Source of the DNA: Candidatus Ancillula prorhinotermitis
GTDB lineage: Bacteria > Actinomycetota > Actinomycetes > Actinomycetales > Bifidobacteriaceae
Length of the DNA stretch: 64,000 nt
Reading direction: 5' to 3'
Assembly: GCA_031280795.1 (NCBI GenBank)
Contig: JAITGF010000003.1
Span: 65,657-129,656 of the forward strand
Position 1 is the first letter of the stretch; every line of letters starts with the position of its first letter. A program made the translations under genes and the position numbers. Shown piece by piece: positions 55,879 to 63,475 of the stretch. Below the pieces are notes generated by a model, which saw only the letters and a list, made by a program, of their open reading frames with translations, searched no databases and had not been told where the DNA came from.

Positions 55879-56883
55879 ATGTCAAATCGCTTTCGCTTTC
55901 GATCCGAATCGCTCGATAGTCTTTTAAATTGTCTTAGTAGGTTTGCAGAAGATGAAATGTACATAAAGATGCATGCACCCGTAGTGGAGTTAAGCAACGG
56001 GGAATACAGTATACTTGCAAATGAATTTGACAATGGCGGAGCATTAGTTGACCAGTCTCGCAATAACACAAAAATCCAAAACGAATCAAACGCTTTGGTA
56101 AGTAGTTTATTTACGAACGCGTATGAACTCATTCACTACACCAATCAAGCGAAAAGCGTATTTTACAACGCCGAAGATGGTCTATTTTCCTTAACGAATA
56201 TTTTTTCGAGCTTATTTATTCGGAGTTCGTTTTTCCAGAATATACTAGACCTTTTCGAAAAACTTTTTGACAATGACAAAGCACTCAGGGAGACGATAAA
56301 AAAGATTGAGGAAGCGGAAATTGAGTTTGAAAAAGTGATCGCCATTATTATCCGAAACGGAAACGCCTGCCGTCAACAGGTAGAAGATGACCTAATGTCC
56401 AGTGGCGTTACCAGTGCTTTCAGTGAATCAATTGAAGTGTATATGCAGCGCAAGCGTATCCCAGATTCATTTATTAACATGAATATCGATGGTCTCTTAG
56501 GTGAGAATCCGGACATTTTGCGCAAAGGAGTAACCCAAGGCTTTTATGGCGAATACTGGGATCCCAACGTTAAAGAGCAATGCACTTTTTACGCTGCAAC
56601 TAGACGGACGCAGCTCGGGCGCCCCCTCCCTAATAACGGCCCTTGGGGAAATGCCGTATCTTGGGCAAACAGTGCTATAAAAGCAGGTCTAGAAGTTAGC
56701 AAAACACCTGCACCAGGCGATGTTTTCTGCCAAAAGGGCACTTGGGGTCACGTAGGAATCGTAGAAGGCGTACTTGAAGATGGAACGATTGTCATTTCTG
56801 AAGCAAATAATGACTTTAAGGGAGGGTACGGTGTGCGTAAAGTGTCACCTCGGGCATATGCCTCCTGGCAATTCATCAAATAG
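55879..56883 (+). CDS. CHAP-domain peptidoglycan hydrolase without signal peptide
   Basis: 334 residues, ATG after AAAGGAG. Residues 1-200 are mostly helical and of no known family. A C-terminal CHAP domain (about 220-334) has catalytic Cys235 in EQCTFYAATRR and His291 in WGHVGIVEG, with PAPGDVFCQKG between. CHAP enzymes cut peptide bonds in peptidoglycan. No signal peptide or membrane helix is visible, so export would need another route, such as type VII secretion (the long helical N-terminus would suit), or release by lysis. It is AT-richer than its neighbours and alone on its strand. Confidence 0.8.
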   Translation: MSNRFRFRSESLDSLLNCLSRFAEDEMYIKMHAPVVELSNGEYSILANEFDNGGALVDQSRNNTKIQNESNALVSSLFTNAYELIHYTNQAKSVFYNAEDGLFSLTNIFSSLFIRSSFFQNILDLFEKLFDNDKALRETIKKIEEAEIEFEKVIAIIIRNGNACRQQVEDDLMSSGVTSAFSESIEVYMQRKRIPDSFINMNIDGLLGENPDILRKGVTQGFYGEYWDPNVKEQCTFYAATRRTQLGRPLPNNGPWGNAVSWANSAIKAGLEVSKTPAPGDVFCQKGTWGHVGIVEGVLEDGTIVISEANNDFKGGYGVRKVSPRAYASWQFIK

Positions 56884-56965
56884 TGACACATTTACGTGAA
56901 TCTTGAAGCCATTTCGCGCCGCTAGAGCCTCAAGAGCCGAATCAATAATGCGGTCGACGCTAGAT

Positions 56966-57847
56966 TCAAGCGTGAAGCACGATATTATCTATTAGGCGAG
57001 TACGGTGTACGTCTTCGCCTATAAACACTGCAATAGCTAAGAGCGCAGGGGTTTCGATTATTTCTAAGTCCTCAAGAGTGTCGGGGTTAACCAATGAAAC
57101 GTAGTCGATTTTTGCTAGTGGCTCAGAAGTTATAACTTCTTTAACGTATTCCACCAATGCGTGCGCATCATTCTGTCCAGACTTTAAGCGAGAATCTGCT
57201 TCCACCAATGCCTTGTATAGAACCTGGGCAGCACTGCGTTCAGCTTGATTCAAGTAGACGTTACGAGAGGACATCGCCAAACCGTCAGCTTCACGAAAAG
57301 TTGGGCACCCAACTATCTCCACATTGCGATTTGTATCCTTAACCATTCGTTTAATGATATTTAGTTGTTGAGCATCTTTTTGCCCGAAATAAGCGCGCTC
57401 CGGCTCGGCAATGTTGAAAATCTTTGCTACCACTGTGCAAACACCTTCAAAGTGACCAGGTCGCTTAGCACCGCAGAGCTTAGAGGAAAGGCCAATTGGA
57501 GGCACAACCATAGTTAAGCTTTTTGCATGCTCAGAAAAATCATCTCCATACATCTCCTTTACGCTGGGGTAAAAAAGCACATCGGCACCATTTGATTCTA
57601 CAAGCTCAAAATCCTTTTCCAAATCTCTGGGGTACTTTGAAAGGTCTTCTGAAGGGCCGAACTGGATTGGGTTTAGAAAATCCGTCACCACTACAACGTC
57701 GTTTTGGCTACGCGCAGTTTCGATTAGGCTTTGGTGGCCTTTATGTAGATATCCCATTGTCGGTACAACGCCGACAGTTTTGCCTTCCATACGCCATGAG
57801 GAACGCATCTTTCTTAGCTCGGCGATATCTTTTACTAGAATTGTCAT
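56966..57847 (-). CDS. panC: Pantothenate synthetase
   Basis: 293 residues. VGVVPTMGYLHKGHQSLIE (HxGH-type ATP motif), DFLNPIQFGPSEDLSKYPR, RPGHFEGVCTVVAKIFNI, FGQKDAQQLNIIKRM, and MSSRNVYL are all present. It joins pantoate and beta-alanine. It starts 3 nt after the panB stop. Confidence 0.95.
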   Translation of the reverse strand: MTILVKDIAELRKMRSSWRMEGKTVGVVPTMGYLHKGHQSLIETARSQNDVVVVTDFLNPIQFGPSEDLSKYPRDLEKDFELVESNGADVLFYPSVKEMYGDDFSEHAKSLTMVVPPIGLSSKLCGAKRPGHFEGVCTVVAKIFNIAEPERAYFGQKDAQQLNIIKRMVKDTNRNVEIVGCPTFREADGLAMSSRNVYLNQAERSAAQVLYKALVEADSRLKSGQNDAHALVEYVKEVITSEPLAKIDYVSLVNPDTLEDLEIIETPALLAIAVFIGEDVHRTRLIDNIVLHA

Positions 57848-57850
57848 CGA

Positions 57851-58714
57851 TCAGCCCTCGACTTCTGCAGGCGAACTAGACACACTTTCAGTTGACATTT
57901 TGAATGTATGTTTTTCAGCAGGGAACTCTAAACTCCTAACGTCGCGGCAGTAGTCCTTAATGGAGTTTACAACGGTACTCTTCAGGTCAGCATACTCTTT
58001 AACGAATTTGGGGACTTGGTCATTCATCCCAAGCATATCCTGTAGCACTAACACTTGTCCGTCGACGTTAGCCCCAGCTCCGATGCCGATCACTGGTATG
58101 CTCAGTGCCGCAGTAACTTCTCCAGCCACTTCAGCTGGAACGCCTTCGAGCACCAACATGCAAGCACCGGCTTCTTCAACTGCTCGCGCATCATCGAGTA
58201 GTACTTTAGCAGCGTCCTTAGTTTTAGCCTGCACTTTGAACCCTCCAAACACGTTCACAGATTGCGGAGTCAACCCCAAGTGTGCTACACAAAGAATCTG
58301 GGCGTGCACGATAGCTTTAATGACGTCAGTAAAGCCTGCACCGCCTTCTAACTTTACTGCTTGGGCGCCAGTTTCTTTAATGATGCGACCAGCATTTTGA
58401 GCAGCCTCCAAAGCACTGAGGTGATAGCTCATGAAAGGCAGATCGGCGATAACGAAGGCATCAGGTGTAGTTCGCATCACTGCGCTAGCACTCCGGATAA
58501 TATCTTCAATATCCACTGGTAAAGTAGTGTCATACCCAAGCATAGTGTTCCCCATAGAGTCGCCCACTAAAATGCAATCGACTCCAGCTTGGTCGACAAG
58601 GCGTGCAAAAGTAGAGTCGTAGCAAGTAATCATTGCGATCTTTTCACCACGCTCTTTCATCTTCTGCAAGCTTGTGATGCTTCGCTTACATGAAGTCTTT
58701 TTATTTTCATCCAT
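57851..58714 (-). CDS. panB: 3-Methyl-2-oxobutanoate hydroxymethyltransferase
   Basis: 287 residues from the ATG at 58714. KIAMITCYDSTFARLVDQAG, ILVGDSMGNTMLGYDTTLPV, FVIADLPFMSY, KLEGGAGFTDV, CVAHLGLTPQSVNVFGGFKVQ and VIGIGAG show a complete enzyme; it makes ketopantoate. The ATG starts one base after the discriminator base of tRNA-Arg and has no ribosome site, so like rseP it is probably translated from an mRNA freed by tRNA 3' cleavage. A longer frame reading into the tRNA is not meaningful. Confidence 0.93.
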   Translation of the reverse strand: MDENKKTSCKRSITSLQKMKERGEKIAMITCYDSTFARLVDQAGVDCILVGDSMGNTMLGYDTTLPVDIEDIIRSASAVMRTTPDAFVIADLPFMSYHLSALEAAQNAGRIIKETGAQAVKLEGGAGFTDVIKAIVHAQILCVAHLGLTPQSVNVFGGFKVQAKTKDAAKVLLDDARAVEEAGACMLVLEGVPAEVAGEVTAALSIPVIGIGAGANVDGQVLVLQDMLGMNDQVPKFVKEYADLKSTVVNSIKDYCRDVRSLEFPAEKHTFKMSTESVSSSPAEVEG

Positions 58715-58715
58715 G

Positions 58716-58789
58716 TGCCCCCGACATGATTCGAACATGCGACCTTCTCCTTAGGAGGGAGACGCTCTATCCAGCTGAGCTACGAGAGC
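58716..58789 (-). tRNA. tRNA-Arg (CCT)
   Basis: 74 nt. The acceptor GCTCTCG pairs with CGGGGGC through two G-U pairs. The anticodon stem TCTCC/GGAGA carries loop CTCCTAA (anticodon CCT), and the T-arm is GCATGTTCGAATCATGT. Its 3' end is one base before the panB ATG. Confidence 0.94.
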
Positions 58790-58797
58790 ATATCATT

Positions 58798-58803
58798 ATT
58801 ATA
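58798..58803 (-). promoter_or_regulatory. -10 box of tRNA-Arg/panB/panC
   Basis: TATAAT lies 8 nt before the tRNA 5' end and overlaps the stop codon of the chorismate mutase gene. The -35 at 17 nt (ACACGG) is poor. Confidence 0.55.
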
Positions 58804-59107
58804 CTACATCTTTGAGTTCGCCGTGTCTATGCTTGACCGCCTTCATAATTACACCCCATATCTCCTTTTCGAGACCATCGGGTAATGCCAACTCTTTGCT
58901 GAGGCGTTTCATGCGTTTATATTGCTTAGCTTCGCGAATCGGATCCGCATCTTCAATTCTATGTTCGGCCTTAAACTTACCGACTTCCTCAGTAATCGAG
59001 AAGCGTTTTGATAGCAAGTAGAGTATTTCGTCATCAATCTCATCGATTTCAGCGCGCAAATTACTAAGCTCCAAAGCTAACTCCGCAGACAAATCATCTA
59101 TATTCAT
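58799..59107 (-). CDS. Chorismate mutase (AroQ type)
   Basis: 102 residues from the ATG at 59107, with AAAGGTG 6 nt upstream. All-helical AroQ pattern: LSNLRAEIDEIDDEILYLLSKRFSITEEVGKFKAE, then REAKQYKRMKRL and an ending EIWGVIMKAVKHRH. It converts chorismate to prephenate for Phe and Tyr. A TATAAT lies between the ribosome site and the ATG; if it were a -10, transcription would begin at an in-frame ATA (59101), so the true start is slightly uncertain. Confidence 0.88.
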   Translation of the reverse strand: MNIDDLSAELALELSNLRAEIDEIDDEILYLLSKRFSITEEVGKFKAEHRIEDADPIREAKQYKRMKRLSKELALPDGLEKEIWGVIMKAVKHRHGELKDVV

Positions 59108-59191
59108 ATTATACACCTTTCTTCAAGTTTACGTATGTCTCATGTTCTTCTTGTTTTTGCTTGCAAATTGTTTGTGGCATGGGTACCTACC

Positions 59192-59566
59192 TTACGCAGT
59201 TGGGTTTGGAAATCCTTCCCCAGCTAAAATATGCCCATGCGCATGGAATACTGTTTGCCCTGCACTGGCTTTAGTGTTGAAGATTAAAGTAAACCCGCCA
59301 TCTTCAAATAGGTTTGCAGATAATTCACTGCCGGCATGAATGAGCTTTCCGGACGCAATATCACCTGCGATTTCAGCGAGGTGGGCTAAAGTTTTGGGGT
59401 CATTAGAAAGCTCCACAACGTCTTGGTAGTGCTTTTTGGGGGTGATGAGGACATGCACTTTGGCTTTGGGGGCAATATCTTCAAAAGCGAGTACTAAATC
59501 ATCTTCGTAGACCTTTTTAGAAGGAATCTCACCAGCGATTATTTTACAAAAGATGCAACTGTCCAT
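59192..59566 (-). CDS. HIT-family nucleotide hydrolase
   Basis: 124 residues. CIFCKIIAGEIPSKKVYED at the N-terminus (with Cys pair for zinc), DIAPKAKVHVLITPKKHY, and the His triad VFHAHGHILAG. HINT-like proteins hydrolyse AMP-linked phosphoramidates. The ATG overlaps the rpiB stop (TAATG). Confidence 0.93.
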   Translation of the reverse strand: MDSCIFCKIIAGEIPSKKVYEDDLVLAFEDIAPKAKVHVLITPKKHYQDVVELSNDPKTLAHLAEIAGDIASGKLIHAGSELSANLFEDGGFTLIFNTKASAGQTVFHAHGHILAGEGFPNPTA

Positions 59567-60018
59567 TACTTAAAGTTCTTATCTTCAATCGCTGTTAACA
59601 TGTCGACGCGGCGTTGATGGCGACCACCTTCTTCAAAGTCCGCCTCTAACCAGGCGGTCAGGATTTCTTCCCCAAGACCGATTCCCACAACTCTTGCCCC
59701 CATTGATAAGACGTTGCTGTTATTGTGTTCACGACTCATTTTGGCTGTGAACGTGTCAGAACAGACTACTGCGCGCACACCTTTAACCTTATTTGCAGCC
59801 AGCGATATCCCAACACCAGTGCCACAGAAAAGCAGGCCTTTTTCGTATTCGCCAGAAGCGACTTTTTCGCCGACTAACTCGCCCCAGTTCGGGTAATCAG
59901 TCGATTCGTGATCGAACGTACCGAAATCAGTAAATTCAACACCTCTCTTCTTTAACACTTCTAACATCGGGAGTTTTAGGTCAATCCCGGCATGGTCTGA
60001 TGCAACTGCAATTTTCAT
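59566..60018 (-). CDS. rpiB: Ribose-5-phosphate isomerase B
   Basis: 150 residues. KIAVASDHAGIDLK, STDYPNWGE, LLFCGTGVGISLAANKVKG (catalytic Cys), SREHNNSNVLSMGARVV. It interconverts ribose- and ribulose-5-phosphate, feeding purine and histidine precursor supply. The ATG overlaps the purC stop (ATGA). Confidence 0.95.
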   Translation of the reverse strand: MKIAVASDHAGIDLKLPMLEVLKKRGVEFTDFGTFDHESTDYPNWGELVGEKVASGEYEKGLLFCGTGVGISLAANKVKGVRAVVCSDTFTAKMSREHNNSNVLSMGARVVGIGLGEEILTAWLEADFEEGGRHQRRVDMLTAIEDKNFK

Positions 60019-60878
60019 AGTGCTCCTTTCAAATTTTTCAACACTTTTTTGTAAAGCTGGACTGTTTTATCCACCACTTCTTCGGGCAGCTCTGGGGGCG
60101 TTTGGTTTGACTTGGGGTCCCACCCAGATTCGCGTAAGAGGTAGTTGCGTACAAACTGCTTATCAACACTTTGCTTATTTTCATCCCAGAAACGCGATGA
60201 GTCGGGAGTTAGGACTTCGTCTCCAAGGGTGATGGTGTTATCTTGCGGGTCGAATCCGAACTCGAATTTTGTATCAACAAGCGTCATGCCTGCACGCTCC
60301 GAAAGCGTAGAAGCTACTTCAAAAACCGCTAAGGTCTTTTCACGTGATTCAGTTGCTACTTCTGCGCCGATGGTGTCTGACATTTTTTGGAAGGTGATAT
60401 TTTCGTCATGCTCGCCAACTTCAGCTTTAGCAGCGGGAGTGAATATCGGGTGATCGAGCTTTTGCCCGTCCTTCATGCCTGGAGCAAAGGTGAACTCTTG
60501 ATACTTACCAGTGGATGCATACTCCTGGTAGGCAGACCCAGTAAGGTACCCCCTTGCAACACACTCTACTGGAAGCATATTCAAACGCTTGCAGATGATG
60601 GCACGACCGGCAACTTCGACAGGCACGGAAGTTGCAGTGATGAAGTGATGCGGAATGTCTAAATGCTCTTTGAGGTATTCGAACCAAAGGATGCTCATCT
60701 GGGTCAAAACTACGCCTTTTCCAGGGATGGACGGTTCAAGCACATGGTCAAAGGCGGATATCCTGTCGGTAGCGACAACTAACACCACATCCCCAAGAGG
60801 ATGCTCGCCCTTTGGTACATACAGCTCGCGAACTTTACCGCTAGCTAGATGCTTCCATGCACTTAAATCGCTGTACAT
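60015..60878 (-). CDS. purC: SAICAR synthase
   Basis: 287 residues. GKVRELY, VATDRISAFDHVLEPSIPGKG, ECVARGYLTGSAYQEY, LVDTKFEFG and DEVLTPDSSRFW are all in place. It joins aspartate to CAIR, the step after PurE. The ATG is 6 nt after TATAAT, so leaderless. First gene of purC-rpiB-HIT, perhaps continuing into the chorismate mutase gene. Confidence 0.95.
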   Translation of the reverse strand: MYSDLSAWKHLASGKVRELYVPKGEHPLGDVVLVVATDRISAFDHVLEPSIPGKGVVLTQMSILWFEYLKEHLDIPHHFITATSVPVEVAGRAIICKRLNMLPVECVARGYLTGSAYQEYASTGKYQEFTFAPGMKDGQKLDHPIFTPAAKAEVGEHDENITFQKMSDTIGAEVATESREKTLAVFEVASTLSERAGMTLVDTKFEFGFDPQDNTITLGDEVLTPDSSRFWDENKQSVDKQFVRNYLLRESGWDPKSNQTPPELPEEVVDKTVQLYKKVLKNLKGAL

Positions 60879-60884
60879 GTATCT

Positions 60885-60913
60885 ATTATATCACGCCACC
60901 TACTTGCGTGCAC
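60885..60913 (-). promoter_or_regulatory. Leaderless promoter of purC
   Basis: GTGCAC, 17-nt spacer ending in GTGA, TATAAT, 6 nt to the ATG. The -35 lies in GCGTGCACGC next to the family B array. Confidence 0.75.
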
Positions 60914-60920
60914 GCACCTT

Positions 60921-61101
60921 ACTTGGGGAGTAACTCCCCATACCCCACCATTTTTCAAGTCGAAAACCACCGGGAACCGCTGGTATTTCTTTGTTGAAAA
61001 AAGCACTTGGGGAGTAACTCCCCATACCCCACCATTTTTCAAGTCGAAAATCGCCGGAAACCGCCGATATTTCTTTGTTGAAAAAAGCACTCGGGGAGTA
61101 A
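60921..61101 (+). repeat. Family B tandem array (two 84-bp units plus 13 bp)
   Basis: Units begin at 60921, 61005 and 61089 with ACTTGGGG or ACTCGGGG. The two full units differ almost only in the inner hairpin, where both arms change together (ACCA..TGGT versus ATCG..CGAT). Confidence 0.92.
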
Positions 61102-61111
61102 CGCACGCGAT

Positions 61112-61261
61112 GTTAGCAAATCGGGTAATTTGCTTGCAAATTACCCCTAACTTGTGCCTCGCAGAGCTCCGAGTTAAGGCGCGGAGCAGCGCCTTTATCA
61201 GAATGCACATTTTCTTCTGAGCGCACATAAGGGTTTCATATCCTTATGCACGCGAAGTTAG
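61112..61261 (-). repeat. Structured repeat family A, copy 4
   Basis: GGTAATTTGC/GCAAATTACC hairpin, CTCCG..CGGAG pairing across the AAGGCGC/GCGCCTT stem-loop, then CATAAGG/CCTTATG hairpin and terminal GCACGCGAAGTTAG. Confidence 0.88.
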
Positions 61262-61408
61262 CAAGTCGGAGTAAAATTAAATTAATTTTACACCTTACTT
61301 GTGCCCCGCAGGGAGCGGAGTTAAGGCGCCGCTCAGCGCCTTTATCAGAATGCACATTTTCTTCTGAGCGCACATAAGGGTTTCATATCCTTATGTGCGC
61401 GAAGTTAG
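61262..61408 (-). repeat. Structured repeat family A, copy 5
   Basis: Same order as copy 4 but with a different first hairpin (GTAAAATTAA/TTAATTTTAC) and a different pseudoknot (GAGCGG/CCGCTC). The last hairpin has a 12-bp stem (GCGCACATAAGG/CCTTATGTGCGC). Its right end provides the -35 of the next gene. Confidence 0.88.
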
Positions 61409-61423
61409 AAAATGATGTATAAT
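61395..61423 (+). promoter_or_regulatory. Promoter of the aldo/keto reductase gene
   Basis: GTGCGC (end of repeat A5), 17-nt spacer with GAAGTTAGAAAATGATG, TATAAT. The leader is about 92 nt and ends in GAAAGG 8 nt before the ATG. Confidence 0.7.
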
Positions 61424-61521
61424 TGACATAGAAGGTGCAGGTGAAACTGTGCGAAGTGTTTGGCGTGCGTTAATGGACGCATCAGTGTTTGTCGTTAAAA
61501 AAACGCGAAGAAAGGTAATAT

Positions 61522-62409
61522 ATGGTAGATAGCAAGTTCAGAAAATTGGGCCCATGGGAAGTAAAGGCACTTGGTCTTGGGGCAATGCCACTTTCGATTG
61601 AAGATCGCCCTTCGAGAGAGCAGTCAATCGCATTAATCCACCGCGCACTAGACCTTGGAGTAAATCACATCGATACTGCGTTCGCATACTACAAGGCTGG
61701 AGGAACTGCCGAAGACGGCGAAGAGCAGCATAACGAAAAGCTTATCGCTGAAGCACTGCGGACCTACGGCAAGAACACTTCAAACGTAAGTGTAGCCTCT
61801 AAAGTTGGTCACTTTCGCTATTTGGATTACAGCGGGGCGCCTAAGTGGGGTCAGCAAGGCAACTCGCGTTACATTTTGGAAACTGCGCAAAAGTCACGCG
61901 ATGCTCTAGAAACTGATTCGATCGACCTCTACTACTACCACCGACCTGATCTTAACGTTGACTACGCTGAGTCGATTCATGCGCTTGCCAAACTGGTCGA
62001 AGATGGCGTCATTAAGTACGCTGGCATTTCCAATGCTTCAATCGCCCAAATCGACCTCGCTAAAAGCATTCTTGGCGAAAAGCTAATTGCTGTGCAGAAC
62101 CAATATTCGCCCGCCGTTACTCGGACCGCTGACACTTTGGAACATACTGCAAAAGAAGGCATTGCATTCCTGCCGTGGTCACCACTAGGTGGTTTTAGAG
62201 ATGTGGCTCTACTGGCTAAAGATGAGCCGTTTGCAAAACTAGGCGAGAAATACGGGGTCTCAAAACAGCAAGTTATCTTAAGCTGGGAGCTCTCTAAAGG
62301 TAATCATGTAATCCCGATTCCAGGATTCCGTCGCTTTGAAACGCTTGAAGACTCTCTAAAGGCTATAGAGCTGGAATTAACCCCCGAAGACTTAGCTACT
62401 TTAGGGTAG
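61522..62409 (+). CDS. Aldo/keto reductase
   Basis: 295 residues, TIM barrel. GLGAMPLS at the N-terminus, HIDTAFAYYKAGG (catalytic Asp and Tyr), SVASKVGHF (catalytic Lys), LYYYHRPDLN (His), KYAGISNAS, VQNQYSPA, FLPWSPLGGF, and VIPIPGFRRFETLEDSLKA (NADPH binding). Substrate unknown; probably NADPH-dependent carbonyl reduction. Its end overlaps the convergent hom end by 14 bp. Confidence 0.9.
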   Translation: MVDSKFRKLGPWEVKALGLGAMPLSIEDRPSREQSIALIHRALDLGVNHIDTAFAYYKAGGTAEDGEEQHNEKLIAEALRTYGKNTSNVSVASKVGHFRYLDYSGAPKWGQQGNSRYILETAQKSRDALETDSIDLYYYHRPDLNVDYAESIHALAKLVEDGVIKYAGISNASIAQIDLAKSILGEKLIAVQNQYSPAVTRTADTLEHTAKEGIAFLPWSPLGGFRDVALLAKDEPFAKLGEKYGVSKQQVILSWELSKGNHVIPIPGFRRFETLEDSLKAIELELTPEDLATLG

Positions 62410-63475
62410 TTGAAGCAGCTTCGATAATATCAGCTAGCACTGCCGATGCTGTAGGGTCACCACCTGCCCCGGGGCCGAAAAAGGTCAGCTTTGTGGAATA
62501 CTCAGAAACGACTTCAACAGCATTTTGCGAGCCCTTTAGCTCTCCGAAGGCACTATTTTCTGGCACTAACTTTGGAGAAACCTCTAAGGTGATGTTATCA
62601 TTCCCGTCTGCACACCCCTTGCGGACAGCAGTGGCGACTAGTTTGTAAACCTTACCATCGTTTTTGGCAGCGATGATGCCACCTTGGGTGATATCAGTAA
62701 TGCCTTCAGTCGTTACATCACCCACCTTCAAATCGCGGCCAAATGCTAAGCTCGCTAGAATCGATATCTTAGCAGCAGCGTCATATCCGTCAACATCGGC
62801 ACTCGGGTCCGCTTCGGCAAATCCTAACTCTTGGGCTTGCTTAAGTGCAGCTGAATAGTCCATGCCCTCCGAAGTCATCTTGTCGAGGATGAAGTTAGTC
62901 GTCCCATTCAGAACACCTGTTATGGAGATGATCTTATCCCCCATTAACGAGTGGCGAATCACGCGGACGATAGGTACTGCACCACCAACCGATGCTTCGT
63001 AAAGCAGTTGCACACCTTTTGCACTAGCCAGGTCGCGCAGCTCTTGACCGTAAACACCAAGTACAGCTTTATTGGCTGTGACGACATTTTTGCCCGACTC
63101 AAGGGCACGCTTTATGAATTCGTAGGCGGGATGCACTCCCCCAATGAGCTCTACGACGATGTCTGGATTGGTGGCTAGAACATCATCGTAAGAGTCAGTT
63201 ACGACCACTCCAGCGGGGTTTTTACCTTCAGCAACTTTGCTCGCAGGGAGATTACCCAACCCTGAAAAGTCAGGACTTTTGAGCAAGGCGCTAACACCGC
63301 CAACATCTAAGGTTAAGATTGCACAGATTTCTAGATCTGCAAGCACGTCTGAGATGGAGCTTACAGACAGCGGGTCATTTGCAAGTGATGCACGACGATT
63401 TGAACCATCTTCGGAAATTATACGCCCAACGGACGCGCCAATCGTGCCAAACCCGAGTAGTGCAACGCGCTTCAT
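62396..63475 (-). CDS. hom: Homoserine dehydrogenase, short form without ACT domain
   Basis: 359 residues from the ATG at 63475, which overlaps the crgA stop (TGATG). VALLGFGTIGASVGRII (NAD(P) binding), VELIGGVHPAYEFIKRALESGKNVVTANKAVL, GGAVPIVRVIRHSL, GVLNGTTNFILDKM, GFAEADPSADVDGYDAAAK. It makes homoserine for threonine and methionine. The protein ends just after ASAVLADIIEA, so the C-terminal ACT domain that confers threonine feedback in many actinobacteria is absent. Confidence 0.93.
   Translation of the reverse strand: MKRVALLGFGTIGASVGRIISEDGSNRRASLANDPLSVSSISDVLADLEICAILTLDVGGVSALLKSPDFSGLGNLPASKVAEGKNPAGVVVTDSYDDVLATNPDIVVELIGGVHPAYEFIKRALESGKNVVTANKAVLGVYGQELRDLASAKGVQLLYEASVGGAVPIVRVIRHSLMGDKIISITGVLNGTTNFILDKMTSEGMDYSAALKQAQELGFAEADPSADVDGYDAAAKISILASLAFGRDLKVGDVTTEGITDITQGGIIAAKNDGKVYKLVATAVRKGCADGNDNITLEVSPKLVPENSAFGELKGSQNAVEVVSEYSTKLTFFGPGAGGDPTASAVLADIIEAASTTLK

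Larger units (their letters stand above)
60914..61521. other. 608-bp gene-free interval of repeats and a leader
   Basis: Holds the family B array, two family A copies, a promoter and an 80-90 nt leader with hairpin TGCGT/ACGCA (around 61468-61483). No convincing CDS; the open frames here translate the repeats. Confidence 0.75.

Noticed and set aside
56884..56965. Protein-like reading frame after panC (ESSVDRIIDSALEALAAR) as a frameshifted extension of panC
   Set aside because: PanC is already full length, and the frame runs antisense into the CHAP gene with no start of its own.
60921..61101. CRISPR array
   Set aside because: The 84-bp units are directly adjacent with no unique spacers, and no cas genes are present.
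60863..61228. A 121-codon open frame across the repeats near 61 kb
   Set aside because: It simply translates two family B units and part of family A; there is no ribosome site or plausible protein composition.
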